NCBI RefSeq assembly: GCF_007971025.1
Contig: NZ_CP042436.1
Location: forward strand, 2,728,001 to 2,792,000
DNA from: Mucilaginibacter ginsenosidivorans
GTDB lineage: Bacteria > Bacteroidota > Bacteroidia > Sphingobacteriales > Sphingobacteriaceae
Length of the DNA stretch: 64,000 nucleotides
Direction of reading: 5' to 3'
Part shown: positions 44,694-53,666 of the stretch, piece by piece
Layout of the letters: each line of letters opens with the position of its first letter
How positions within the stretch are numbered: position 1 is the stretch's first letter
Translations under genes and position numbers: made by a program
The notes under the pieces: generated by a model
Seen by the model: the letters and a program-made list of their open reading frames with translations, nothing else
Databases searched by the model: none
Told to the model about the DNA's origin: nothing

Positions 44694-45122
44694 TCAGTCC
44701 TGCTTTATATACTTACCGCTTTCATCAAACAACAGGTCCTTACCTTTTATTTCAGCTTCAAACATCTTTTTCCCGGTAGCGTCGGTTACTCTGCCCGCTT
44801 CAGTTATTTTGGCGCCTTTATAGTAGGCCTTAACAAAATGAGGGATGTTTGCAGGCAGCTGGCTCACGGGTATTGCATCCACTTCTTCTACAAATGCACC
44901 TTTAGGTGTAAATAATACAGATGTATCCTCGCCCGATCTTCCTCCCCAGTTGGCCTCATAATTGCCTTTTTCTTTTTCCCAGCTCACTTTAGCCGCATGC
45001 GGGTATTTTTTTGCCAATGTTTCCTTCACAATTGCCGGAACATCTTTGGATTTCAGGTCTTGTGCGTTAACTGCGTAAGTGCAGGTTGTCATCGCGGTGA
45101 ATAATAATGTTGTCCTTTTCAT
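44694..45122 (-). CDS. PepSY-like exported protein
   Basis: A 142-residue protein with a signal peptide (cleavage after VNAQ) and two PepSY-like/beta-lactamase-inhibitor-like halves (VPAIVKETLAKKYPHAAKVSWEKE is the typical opening). Such proteins are periplasmic and of unknown role. Its stop lies one base from the stop of the convergent TetR gene. Confidence 0.78.
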   Translation of the reverse strand: MKRTTLLFTAMTTCTYAVNAQDLKSKDVPAIVKETLAKKYPHAAKVSWEKEKGNYEANWGGRSGEDTSVLFTPKGAFVEEVDAIPVSQLPANIPHFVKAYYKGAKITEAGRVTDATGKKMFEAEIKGKDLLFDESGKYIKQD

Positions 45123-45513
45123 AGTTGTTTTTATCCTGGTTTATCCAAGTATCGCGAACTAATCTGTAGGAATACGGTAAGAAATTTGGATTAAAATTGA
45201 ATTTGCCAAAAAAGGTTAAAAATGGTGTTTGCGCACACAAAGCCAGGGAGGGTATTATTGCGAATAATATTTAGGTTGAATAAATGAAAAAGAGAAAGTT
45301 TGGGGCTTTCTCTCTTCTTCTCAATAATTAACTGAACTCATAATTAAACCATAAAGAACGGAGTGTGTGTTTTAGATTGATAATAATGAATCTGTTACAA
45401 ATATAAAATCTATCGGGTTAGCAGACTAATATTTTTTTATTATTTTATATTATTTTTTTTCAACATAATGATAAAAAAAGCCAGTTTCGGCTGACAGAAT
45501 GTTAATAACTCAG
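45123..45513. other. 391-base AT-rich intergenic region
   Basis: No gene is seen. It holds the upstream region of the PepSY-like gene, a hairpin AGAGAAAG/CTTTCTCT (45291-45313), an AT-rich tract (45395-45470) and the terminator of cysM. Confidence 0.6.
45472..45493 (-). terminator. terminator of cysM
   Basis: AGCC (45479-45482) and GGCT (45489-45492) form a short hairpin; on the minus strand it is followed by TTTTTTT. It sits 21 bases past the cysM stop. Confidence 0.5.
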
Positions 45514-46386
45514 TTATCCGAACAGGTTGCTGCTCAAATAGCGGTCGCCCCGGTCACAGCAAATAAACACGATAACACCTTCTTTTAACTCGGCGGCAAG
45601 CTTTATAGCAGCCACTGCCGCGCCACCACTGCTCATACCAGCAAATATCCCTTCTTTTTTAGCCAGCAAACGCGCCATTGCAGTCGCTTCATCCTGCGTA
45701 ACGTCCCTTACTTCGTCCACCCTTGCAGGGTCGAATATTTTGGGCAGGTAGGCCTCGGGCCATCGCCGTATGCCTGGTATGGATGAGCCTTCGGTAGGCT
45801 GGCACCCCACGATACGTATATCGGGGTTAACCTGCTTAAAATACCTTGAACAACCCATGATGGTGCCCGTAGTGCCCATCGCACTTACAAAGTGGGTGAT
45901 CTTGCCATCCGTATCGCGCCATATCTCCGGGCCGGTGGTTTTAACGTGTGCCGCGTAATTGTCGGGGTTCGAGAATTGGTTCAGGATAAAATACTCACCT
46001 GTTGCGGCTTTTTCTTCGGCATAATCACGGCAGGCTTCAATTCCTTCCAGCAAGGTAACCTTTGCGCCGAAGGCTTCCATGGCCAGCGTACGTTCGCGGG
46101 TCGAGTTCGAGGGAAGCGCCAGTTCTATCTCCAGGTCGTACAGGCAGGCTATCATGGCCAGGGCTATGCCGGTATTACCGCTTGTGGCCTCTATCAGTTT
46201 TGTGCCCGCTTTAATGTCGCCACGTTCCAGGGCGCTCCGTATCATATTCAGCGCAGCCCGGTCTTTCACGCTGCCGCCGGGATTGTTGCCTTCCTGTTTT
46301 GCGTATATGGTTACGTTCGGATTAGGGTTGAGTTTTTTCAGCTCCACCATGGGAGTGTTCCCTATAAGGTCGATTATGCCGGGCAT
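45514..46386 (-). CDS. cysM: cysteine synthase B, PLP-dependent
   Basis: A 290-residue PLP enzyme. The cofactor lysine is K41 in GGSVKDR, and TSGNTG (68-73) forms the substrate-binding loop. GTTGTIMG binds the phosphate. It converts O-acetylserine (or, in some CysM, phosphoserine) and sulfide or thiosulfate to cysteine. The sequence is closer to CysM than to CysK (QPTEGSSIPGIRRWP). The serine acetyltransferase gene lies upstream on the same strand after a 113-base gap, completing the two-step pathway. Confidence 0.92.
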   Translation of the reverse strand: MPGIIDLIGNTPMVELKKLNPNPNVTIYAKQEGNNPGGSVKDRAALNMIRSALERGDIKAGTKLIEATSGNTGIALAMIACLYDLEIELALPSNSTRERTLAMEAFGAKVTLLEGIEACRDYAEEKAATGEYFILNQFSNPDNYAAHVKTTGPEIWRDTDGKITHFVSAMGTTGTIMGCSRYFKQVNPDIRIVGCQPTEGSSIPGIRRWPEAYLPKIFDPARVDEVRDVTQDEATAMARLLAKKEGIFAGMSSGGAAVAAIKLAAELKEGVIVFICCDRGDRYLSSNLFG

Positions 46387-46391
46387 TTGTT

Positions 46392-46492
46392 GTTAAGTTG
46401 ATTAAGTTAAGTGGTTGATTGAGTTGAATACTAGTTAAAGCCAATGAAAAGAATTGAACTTAATCAACCCGATCCAACTCGATCAACTAATA
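46392..46492. repeat. long imperfect inverted repeat of the TTGATTAAGTT family, copy 1
   Basis: Between cysE and cysM lie two long arms with alternating GTTGATTAAGTTA and its complement TAACTTAATCAAC units (left 46392-46430, right 46452-46492). A second copy of the element is at 53559-53656. It does not code for protein and could act as a hairpin in the mRNA. Confidence 0.6.
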
Positions 46493-46499
46493 ACCATTG

Positions 46500-47354
46500 T
46501 TATTCTTTAATTTTTTCCTTCAGCAGGCTAACCTCGTGCGTATGATACACCTTTGAATAAGGCGGAACGCTTTTGGTTAGCCATACATTACCGCCAATGA
46601 TGCTTCCTTCGCCTATAACCGTGCGGCCGCCAAGGATGGTTGCCCCCGCGTAGATCACCACGTTATCCTCTACCGTAGGATGACGTTGTGCATGCGCCGG
46701 AGTTTTGCTGACACTAAGCGCACCCAGTGTTACACCCTGGAATATTTTAACATGGCGGCCAATTTTGCAGGTTTCGCCTATTACCACACCTGTACCATGG
46801 TCGATATGAAAATGATCGTTTATCTCGGCGGCAGGGTGTATGTCTATACCTGTTTTGGAATGTGCATACTCGGTCAGGATACGCGGTATCAGGGGTACAT
46901 TTAACTGGTAAAGCAAATGTGCAAGCCTGTAAAACGATATGGCATAGAAACCGGGATAGGCCCTTATTACCTCAAATTCACTTTTGGCTGCCGGGTCGCC
47001 GGCAAATGTAGCCTGTATGTCTGTATTGAGCAACCGGTATAGTTCCGGTACGCCGGTGAAAAATTTCCTGGCTATTTCCTGGTTCTCGTCGTGTTGTTTT
47101 CCGCGGGTGGCGTCAAGCAGTTCGCAAAGCTCGCTTTCCAGCTTCATAAATTCAGCTTCTAACTGATGCACGAAGGTGTACAGCTTTTTAGACTGTTCGG
47201 GGTAAAGCAAACGAATAACCTGCAATGCCCATCCCGCAATCTCTTTGTTGGACGGCACCGCGCCGGTGATCTGCTGTTTGTTTAAAATGTGCTGATAAAA
47301 TTCTTTATCCATATCTATCGCACTCAATTGGTTGCTTTCGGGGTAATTGCTCAC
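46500..47354 (-). CDS. cysE: serine O-acetyltransferase
   Basis: A 284-residue acyltransferase. A helical N-terminal half (about 1-140) is followed by the left-handed beta-helix with hexapeptide repeats. The catalytic H186 is in DHGTGVVIGET and D171 is in GIDIHPAAEI. It transfers acetyl from acetyl-CoA to serine, giving the substrate of CysM. The C-terminus is a flexible tail that in other species inserts into the CysK active site; here the tail ends KEKIKE, without the classical final Ile. Confidence 0.88.
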   Translation of the reverse strand: MSNYPESNQLSAIDMDKEFYQHILNKQQITGAVPSNKEIAGWALQVIRLLYPEQSKKLYTFVHQLEAEFMKLESELCELLDATRGKQHDENQEIARKFFTGVPELYRLLNTDIQATFAGDPAAKSEFEVIRAYPGFYAISFYRLAHLLYQLNVPLIPRILTEYAHSKTGIDIHPAAEINDHFHIDHGTGVVIGETCKIGRHVKIFQGVTLGALSVSKTPAHAQRHPTVEDNVVIYAGATILGGRTVIGEGSIIGGNVWLTKSVPPYSKVYHTHEVSLLKEKIKE

Positions 47355-47374
47355 AAGGTAAATAAAAACGCCTG

Positions 47375-47503
47375 TTATCTGCGTCGCCTCAAAGTCAAAA
47401 ACGCCGGTTGGGATGCGGGCTTGCCGGGTCGCGCGCCAAACACAAATAGGATGGTGCTGCTGATGACCGAATCAACTGCCTGCATTAACTTTGATAAACG
47501 CAT
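47375..47503 (-). CDS. possible 42-residue small protein upstream of cysE
   Basis: Short frame MRLSKLMQAVDSVISSTILF... ending in an Arg-rich tail, 20 bases before cysE. It may be a leader peptide or a chance frame. Kept with low confidence because it lies in the otherwise empty 283-base gap. Confidence 0.25.
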   Translation of the reverse strand: MRLSKLMQAVDSVISSTILFVFGARPGKPASQPAFLTLRRRR

Positions 47504-47637
47504 GATTTTAAAGGACTTGGTGTACACTTAACAATTACTCACCGAAACGATAAAACGCATCATAAAGTTACAATATTATTTTAATACTATATTACTTATA
47601 GTCTTTGTAGGTAATACGAAACGCGGTGAATTGGTCA

Positions 47638-48702
47638 TTAGGGAATGGTTACCTCATTGGTCCATATATTATATTGGGGATTATCTCTGAGCAGTTCAAC
47701 CGACCCGGGAAAATTCTCGAAAATTAGTCCTCTTTTTGTTTTTAATAAAGTCATACCTATACGGAAGCGCGTACCAGGCTTGACGATTTTTTTATCATAG
47801 TATACCGGTATATAGAATAAACTGTCTTTACCGGGTGCTATTCGGTATGAATCATCAAAATTGGCGTCGCATCCACATACAGTTAATATGCTGATGTTTG
47901 AATTGTCGGTTTGATAGATGAGCTGCCAGTCGCATGTCATGTCCTTATATTGCAAAGTATCATTAGTATTGTTCTCAAGTTTTATAGGTACTGATAAATA
48001 TTTGCATTTTTTATGGCACCGGTCAGATGTATCACGCGGACCGGCCATTTTTCCAGTGATAACGTTTAATACATATCCTTTTTGTTGATAGGCTGTAAGC
48101 GGCGGGTATATGATCTGAAGTTCTTTCTTGTACTCTTCGGGTATTTTTTGACCAATTTCTTTATTCTCATCAGCATTAAATTGCTGGGTACCTGACCAGA
48201 TTGTATCCGCCCCTGCTATTGTTTTATCATCAGGTGGGCTATTGGTGTAAACGCTTTTCCATGGCAGCAGGCTCAGACCTAACCTAAAAGTAAAAGTTGT
48301 ATCTGGAATCTTCCGATAAGCCAAATTTACTATGAAATCAAAATAGGAATGTGGTGATATTACAATTTTCCATACACGCTCATTTACGCAAGCGAACCCG
48401 GTATCGCGAAGCTTTAAATTTTTGCTATCCACCTGATATATCTTTGAAAGATTACACGGCAGATATGTGAATTTTAAGGTATCATCAGAATTGTTAACAA
48501 GCAAAACAGCAGCGCTAATTTGGGGTGTTTGTTTTGTATTTGTAAAGCCATTTCCTGAACTTCCATACATCAATTCAAAGATGATCAACTTGCATTTAGA
48601 TTTTTCATCGCCCTTTTTTGTGATCGCTGTTTTCTGATTACAAGACGGATTTAGAAATATGCATATAATTATAGCGAGAAGAAAATAAAGACTCTTCATC
48701 AT
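47638..48702 (-). CDS. hypothetical lipoprotein
   Basis: A 354-residue lipoprotein: signal sequence with lipobox NPSC near residue 21. The body has two similar halves, each with a 'VNNSDDTLKF' or 'LENNTNDTLQY' strand, suggesting tandem Ig-like beta-sandwich domains. Cys pairs (CHKKCKY, CGCD) may form disulfides. Either ATG 48702 or 48699 can serve as start. Function unknown; AT-rich. Confidence 0.65.
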   Translation of the reverse strand: MMKSLYFLLAIIICIFLNPSCNQKTAITKKGDEKSKCKLIIFELMYGSSGNGFTNTKQTPQISAAVLLVNNSDDTLKFTYLPCNLSKIYQVDSKNLKLRDTGFACVNERVWKIVISPHSYFDFIVNLAYRKIPDTTFTFRLGLSLLPWKSVYTNSPPDDKTIAGADTIWSGTQQFNADENKEIGQKIPEEYKKELQIIYPPLTAYQQKGYVLNVITGKMAGPRDTSDRCHKKCKYLSVPIKLENNTNDTLQYKDMTCDWQLIYQTDNSNISILTVCGCDANFDDSYRIAPGKDSLFYIPVYYDKKIVKPGTRFRIGMTLLKTKRGLIFENFPGSVELLRDNPQYNIWTNEVTIP

Positions 48703-48829
48703 CAAAAGTTTCGGCATATAAACATAATGATTTTTCTGATGGAGTGAGTTTCATTTCCAAAACCCTGCTGACATACTGCTGTCATTACCGCTTTGTTTCT
48801 TTGGATCACAAACTTAAAAACACAACATT

Positions 48830-49348
48830 ATGGACATCATTAAAATGCTTTTGAAAGAAATGGACCAGGAAGCGGTAACAACGCGCAAAATGCTGGCCGT
48901 GGTACCCAACGACAAATATGATTGGCAGCCACACCCAAAAAGTATGACCCTTAGCCGTTTAGCCGCACACGTTGCCGAATTACCCGGCTGGATAAAAATG
49001 GTATTGGAAACAAGCGAGCTTGATTTTGCGTCGGGCGATTACCAGCCGACAGTGATCAACAACACTACCGATCTGCTGGCTTATTTTGAAAAGAACCTGG
49101 CCGAAGGGCGGGCAAGTCTTGCAAGTGCCACCGAGACTGAACTTGAGAAACTATGGACATTGCGCAATGGCGAACAGGTATACAGCGTGGATACCAAGGC
49201 TGAAGTGATCAGGATGTCGTTTTGCCAGATCGTGCATCACCGGGCGCAGCTGGGGGTGTTCCTGAGGTTATTAAACGTGCCCATACCAGGCAGTTATGGA
49301 CCGAGCGCAGATGAAAATGTGTTTGAAACTGCCGAAGCCACTGCTTAA
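48830..49348 (+). CDS. DinB family protein
   Basis: A 172-residue four-helix-bundle protein. DinB metal-binding candidates are H47 (AAHVAE) and the H136-H137 pair (IVHHRAQ). The family includes metal-dependent thiol transferases and stress proteins. Near the 3' end is a palindromic ACCGTG repeat acting as terminator. Confidence 0.83.
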   Translation: MDIIKMLLKEMDQEAVTTRKMLAVVPNDKYDWQPHPKSMTLSRLAAHVAELPGWIKMVLETSELDFASGDYQPTVINNTTDLLAYFEKNLAEGRASLASATETELEKLWTLRNGEQVYSVDTKAEVIRMSFCQIVHHRAQLGVFLRLLNVPIPGSYGPSADENVFETAEATA

Positions 49349-49375
49349 AAAAAGGGTGAATACCTACATAAAAAT

Positions 49376-49396
49376 ACCGTGTTTTTCACGGTGTTT
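49376..49396. terminator. ACCGTG/CACGGT hairpin terminator
   Basis: ACCGTGTTTTTCACGGT is flanked upstream by AAAAT and downstream by GTTTTTAT. It lies 28 bases after the DinB stop. It is the best-preserved copy of the dispersed palindrome. Confidence 0.6.
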
Positions 49397-49439
49397 TTAT
49401 GTTTTGTAATGTTCTAACTTAGCTGTACATCTAAAAAAA

Positions 49440-49799
49440 ATGTGCAGTATGGAAAATTGGGATTATTACATATCGGGTATCTGGAAGGAAAAAATCAACG
49501 GGAATGAATGCATAACAGACGTATTTCTCCATACAGCTACGAACGGTTTTGGGAAAGGTGTTAAAACCAGCAAAGATGAAGTTGTAAGGTTATTGGACGA
49601 AGGCGCCAAAATAACGACTATAACGTGGAACTATCATTTAATACAGTGGCGATACGGTGCGAAGGTGGAATATGGCGAAGCGGACGGTGAAACGTGGTTG
49701 CACACCGGACCTGACGCCTCCACCTTTGACGATCTTGAAAGCTCGATACAAATGCAGTACATCATGGCTGACATGGGTGTACCGAGCACAAGCCACTGA
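49440..49799 (+). CDS. DUF3892 family protein
   Basis: A 119-residue protein of the DUF3892 type (YYISGIWKEKINGNECITDV, then GKGVKTSKDEVVRLLDEG). It is soluble and uncharacterised. The start is either ATG 49440 or the fourth codon. Confidence 0.7.
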   Translation: MCSMENWDYYISGIWKEKINGNECITDVFLHTATNGFGKGVKTSKDEVVRLLDEGAKITTITWNYHLIQWRYGAKVEYGEADGETWLHTGPDASTFDDLESSIQMQYIMADMGVPSTSH

Positions 49800-49829
49800 T
49801 CTGCCTATAAAAAACATGAATGTGAGGGA

Positions 49830-49882
49830 AACCCTTCCGCCCGGCAGGATGATCCTGCCGGACGGGATGGGTGTTTTTTTTA
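49830..49882 (+). terminator. strong intrinsic terminator
   Basis: CCGGCAGGAT (49841-49850) and ATCCTGCCGG (49852-49861) pair perfectly, with further pairing outside, then eight or nine T (49874-49882). Confidence 0.8.
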
Positions 49883-50149
49883 ATACTCTACCATCTCCTC
49901 ATCCACATAACACCATAGCCAGCGTTCGCCTGGTTCGGCGGATATAACCACCGGGTGCCCCGTTTCGCGCGCATGTTTTGAGGCGTGTTTTGATGGCGAG
50001 CTATCGCAGCAAAGCGTTACGCCGCATTCCTGGCAGGTACGCAGGTGTACCCAGTTGCCACCATGCTTCATGCATTCATCGCACAAATAATATTCGGGTT
50101 GCTTTAACTTTTTTATCGCACTTAAGTGTTTGCAGATCTGGTCGTCCAT
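49880..50149 (-). CDS. UBP-type zinc finger protein
   Basis: An 89-residue protein that is essentially one ZnF-UBP domain: C6-x-H8, C23-x2-C26, C39-x2-C42, C47/C48 and H55, H59, H65 provide the multiple zinc sites. In eukaryotes the fold binds the free ubiquitin C-terminus; bacterial stand-alone versions have no known ligand. It lies downstream of the S8 peptidase and the receiver-flavoprotein genes on the same strand. Confidence 0.84.
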   Translation of the reverse strand: MDDQICKHLSAIKKLKQPEYYLCDECMKHGGNWVHLRTCQECGVTLCCDSSPSKHASKHARETGHPVVISAEPGERWLWCYVDEEMVEY

Positions 50150-50180
50150 AAGCTATAAACTAAAATGATATTAAGATAAG

Positions 50181-51860
50181 TTATTTTTTCCCGGCTAATG
50201 TCATTGCCATTTTTACAGCGGTATAAGCATTTACAATACCTCCGGTCACCGACAAACTGTTAAATGGTACAGGAGACTTAGAATCGGGCCTGTTAACTAT
50301 TGTTGCAGGTTTTGAGGATGATTCAAGCAGAATTTTCTTAACCTGTTCGGTTGACAATGCCGGGAAATAGGAAAGCAGCAGTGCCGCAACTCCGGTAACC
50401 GTTGGGGTCGACATGCTCGACCCGGATTTATAATCATAACCGTTGCCAGGAACAGTTGAAAAAATATCACTGCCAGGTGCGAAAAGATCGACATTATATT
50501 TTCCATAATTTGAATAGGGATGCGCCAGCCTGTAATTAAACAGCGGGCGGTTCCACCCGACAGTGATGAAATTAACCGCTTTTTTCCCGTCGATGTAATG
50601 CGCTACCGGGTAGTAGTTCGTAGTATCGATATTGTTGCCATCATTGCCGGCTGCATGGATGATCAACACATGTTTTTTTTCAGCATACCGTACAGCTTCG
50701 TCAACCAGTGCCTTATCGGGCGAAAATCTTTTTGAAAAGCTCATGTTGATGATAGCAGCTCCGTTATCCACGGCATAACGGATAGCGTTAGCAATATCTT
50801 TATCCCTTTCATCACCAATATCGGTGGTAGCAATTACGGGCATTATCAAAACATCACCTGCTATACCATCTACTCCTTTGCCGTTGTTTCTTTTGGCCGC
50901 AATTATGCCTGCAACGTGCGTTCCATGGCTCAATATCGCTGATGCAGCAATGTGGCCACTGCCATAAAAGCGATCGTTTGACTTGCTGTCGCCGATGAGA
51001 TCAGCTGAGTGATAATTGATATTATAAGCATAGGCAAGGTCTGCCGAATCCTTACTTGTGCTTAATATCTCGTTGTATTTAGCCTTAGCCTGATGAAAAT
51101 AATGCCATTGTTGCTTTTCAATCTGATCTAGCTTGCTCGTATCTGCATTATCATATTTGTCCCTGAAAACAACATACATCTGTGTTGCGGCAGACTGTTC
51201 GTGTGGAATACTTTTTCCGCTCTTGTCACTTCTGAAATTCCAGCCGTGCACATCGTCAATATAACCGTTATGGTCATCGTCAATGCCGTTACCCGGAATT
51301 TCTTTTTTGTTGGTCCATATGACATCTTTCAGATCTTCATGGTTAATGTCAAAACCGTTATCAATAACAGCTACGATTACCGTTTTGGCTTTTCTCCCTT
51401 TTAGCAATTGATAAGTTTTATAAAGGCTGATGCCGGCAACAGAATCTGAAGCAGCGTCTTTGTAAGGCCAATCACGGGCGGCTCCGTTATTATCGGGAAT
51501 ATTGGCGAAAACACCGTTCAACAATTCGGATCCGAAAAATATACCTTTTTTAGACGCATTCAGGGTCACCTGGCTGCCGTTATTCTGAAACAAGATCCGA
51601 TAAAGCGCTTTGTTGTTTTTATTTGCGATATCAGAAATGATCAGCGTGTCGTTTTTCTGTCGGAAAGTTGCGTAGCTTGAGTGCTTACCCTCTGGCCCAC
51701 TTTTTATGACAAGTGTATCATTGCCGAAGTAAAGTTTGCTATTACCCGCCGCCGATTTCCAATTCGAATTCTTAAGCACAATTTGCGCGGATGCTCCCAA
51801 CGGAAAAAGCGCCCAGGTGCAAATGGCAAATATTCTAAAGTAAGATCCGGGCCGCATCAT
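50181..51860 (-). CDS. S8 subtilisin-family serine peptidase, exported
   Basis: A 559-residue subtilase, with signal peptide ending GASAQ. The triad is D167 (AVIDNGFD), H312 (SHGTHVAG) and S482 (SGSSMSTPTVTG), with N406 in AAGND as oxyanion residue. An insertion of about 120 residues lies between D and H, longer than the classical enzymes. There is no recognised propeptide domain, but the first 140 residues have a beta-rich part that may serve this role. The ATG at 51860 is used since the track-length alternative starts at TTG. It lies 21 bases downstream of the flavoprotein stop. Confidence 0.88.
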   Translation of the reverse strand: MMRPGSYFRIFAICTWALFPLGASAQIVLKNSNWKSAAGNSKLYFGNDTLVIKSGPEGKHSSYATFRQKNDTLIISDIANKNNKALYRILFQNNGSQVTLNASKKGIFFGSELLNGVFANIPDNNGAARDWPYKDAASDSVAGISLYKTYQLLKGRKAKTVIVAVIDNGFDINHEDLKDVIWTNKKEIPGNGIDDDHNGYIDDVHGWNFRSDKSGKSIPHEQSAATQMYVVFRDKYDNADTSKLDQIEKQQWHYFHQAKAKYNEILSTSKDSADLAYAYNINYHSADLIGDSKSNDRFYGSGHIAASAILSHGTHVAGIIAAKRNNGKGVDGIAGDVLIMPVIATTDIGDERDKDIANAIRYAVDNGAAIINMSFSKRFSPDKALVDEAVRYAEKKHVLIIHAAGNDGNNIDTTNYYPVAHYIDGKKAVNFITVGWNRPLFNYRLAHPYSNYGKYNVDLFAPGSDIFSTVPGNGYDYKSGSSMSTPTVTGVAALLLSYFPALSTEQVKKILLESSSKPATIVNRPDSKSPVPFNSLSVTGGIVNAYTAVKMAMTLAGKK

Positions 51861-51881
51861 TTCAGCATCTTCCAATTAAAA

Positions 51882-53543
51882 TTAAACTTCAGCCAAATAT
51901 TTATGTACAAAACTTATGGCCATCGAGCCTTCGCCCACTGCCGACGCAACACGGTTCATTGCCCCGGCACGTACATCGCCAGCGGCAAATATGCCGGCGC
52001 AACTTGTTTCGAGCAGGAATGGGTCGCGTTTTGATTTCCATATTTTTTTAAACGACTCGTAAGTTTGCAGATCGCGGCCGGTTTCAATAAACTCCTTTTC
52101 ATTTTTAATAATGTCCAGGTGGATCCAGTCGGTGTAAGGTTTTGCGCCGATAAAAATATAGAGCGCCCCCGCGTCGTAGCTCTTTTGTTCTTTCGTTTTT
52201 GTGTTCAGGATAACCAGTTCCTGCAGCGAGTTATTGCCTTTGGCTTCAATTATCTCGGTATTCGGCAGTACTTCGATATTGGGTGTCTGGCCGATCTGGT
52301 TGATGAGATAGGCCGACATGGTAGCTGTAAGATCATCGCGGCGAATAATAATATGTACCTTATTGGCAAATTTAGAAAGATACATGGCAGCCTGCCCCGC
52401 CGAATTACCTCCGCCTATCACAAATACGTCCTGCCCGCGGCAAGCGCTGGCTTCGGTGGTTGCTGCACCGTAGTAAACGCCGGCGCCGGTGAAATTTTCA
52501 ACTCCTTTCACTTCCAGTTTCCGGTAATCTACCCCAGTAGTGATCACCACCGAACGGCTCACGATCTCGGGACCGTCATCCAACACGATCATTTTGTAAC
52601 CGTCTTTTTGCCTGATCTCCTTCACGGAGTGTGGCGACAGGAACTCGGCGCCCAGCCTGGTGGCCTGGCTTATGGCCCGGCGTGTAAGATCAGCGCCGCT
52701 AAGCCCCGCAGGAAAGCCCAGGTAATTTTCGATGCGCGAACTGGTGCCTGCCTGCCCACCCGGCGCACGGCGTTCTATCAAAAGCGTCTTCAACCCTTCT
52801 GATGAGCCGTAAACCGCCGCTGCCAAACCTGCAGGGCCGGCCCCGATGATCACCACGTCGTATATTTCATTGGTTATTTGCGGACTCAAGCCGGTTTTCT
52901 CCGCTATCTGCCTGATAGTCGGTTTGCAGGCGCAATTACCATCTTCAAAAATGATCATCGGCAGGTCGCCTGTACCCATATTGTTCACCTCAACCAGGGT
53001 TTTTGCATCGGGGTTGGTCTCAATATCGTACCAGCGGTAGGGGATAAGGTTACCGGCGAGATAGTCTTTTATCTCGTGCGATTTGGGTGAAAATTGATAA
53101 CCTACTAATTTAATACCTTTAAAATCGGGGGTGTAATGGCTTTGCCAGTCGTCCAGCAGATCCGAAATAACGGGGTATAATTTTTCCTCGGGCGGGTTCC
53201 ATGGTTTGGTCAGGTAATAATCCAGTTGCACCACATTAATGGCTTTTATGGCAGCCTCGGTATCAGAGTAAGCGGTGAGTAATACCCGTTTGGCCTCCGG
53301 ATAAATTCGTATGGCTTTTTGCAGAAAATCAACACCTTCCATCTCGGGCATGCGCTGGTCGACCAAAAACATGGCGACGGTATCGCCGCTGTTCTTTATA
53401 TCTGTCAGCGCCTCCAGGGCCTCCTTGGCCGAAGTGGTGCTGATGATCTTGTATTCCGAATTGTACTGTGTTCTCAGGTCGCGGCTTATGGCACGCAAAA
53501 CCTGCGGGTCGTCGTCTACTGAAAATATGATCGGTTTGTTCAT
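51882..53543 (-). CDS. response regulator fused to thioredoxin-like and FAD/NADPH oxidoreductase domains
   Basis: A 553-residue fusion. Receiver domain 1-125 with D10-D12, phosphoacceptor D62 (LVDQRMPEMEG) and K113. A thioredoxin/glutaredoxin-like segment spans about 143-215. A thioredoxin reductase-like FAD/NADPH module follows: G234-x-G-x2-G239 for FAD, GGGNSAGQ (377-384) for NADPH and the closing AGDVR. The redox-active CxxC of thioredoxin reductases is missing: the aligned stretch reads GVYYGAATTEAS (355-366). So electrons probably do not pass through the usual disulfide. The kinase gene at 53667 lies upstream on the same strand and is its likely partner. Confidence 0.88.
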   Translation of the reverse strand: MNKPIIFSVDDDPQVLRAISRDLRTQYNSEYKIISTTSAKEALEALTDIKNSGDTVAMFLVDQRMPEMEGVDFLQKAIRIYPEAKRVLLTAYSDTEAAIKAINVVQLDYYLTKPWNPPEEKLYPVISDLLDDWQSHYTPDFKGIKLVGYQFSPKSHEIKDYLAGNLIPYRWYDIETNPDAKTLVEVNNMGTGDLPMIIFEDGNCACKPTIRQIAEKTGLSPQITNEIYDVVIIGAGPAGLAAAVYGSSEGLKTLLIERRAPGGQAGTSSRIENYLGFPAGLSGADLTRRAISQATRLGAEFLSPHSVKEIRQKDGYKMIVLDDGPEIVSRSVVITTGVDYRKLEVKGVENFTGAGVYYGAATTEASACRGQDVFVIGGGNSAGQAAMYLSKFANKVHIIIRRDDLTATMSAYLINQIGQTPNIEVLPNTEIIEAKGNNSLQELVILNTKTKEQKSYDAGALYIFIGAKPYTDWIHLDIIKNEKEFIETGRDLQTYESFKKIWKSKRDPFLLETSCAGIFAAGDVRAGAMNRVASAVGEGSMAISFVHKYLAEV

Positions 53544-53558
53544 AGGTAATTGAATAAA

Positions 53559-53656
53559 TTGATTAAGTTAGACTAAGTTGATTAAGTTATCTTGTATAAG
53601 TCAGAACTGAATGGGGTAACTTAATCAACCCAATCAACTACTTCACTTAATCAACT
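53559..53656. repeat. long imperfect inverted repeat of the TTGATTAAGTT family, copy 2
   Basis: Arms 53559-53590 and 53617-53656 alternate the units TTGATTAAGTTA and TAACTTAATCAA, as in the copy between cysE and cysM. It separates the kinase and flavoprotein genes. Confidence 0.6.
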
Positions 53657-53666
53657 TCTAATAAAA

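Noticed and set aside
53559..53656. CRISPR-like look of the AACTTAATCAAC repeats
   Set aside because: Units are in inverted orientation with irregular spacers, and there are no cas genes.
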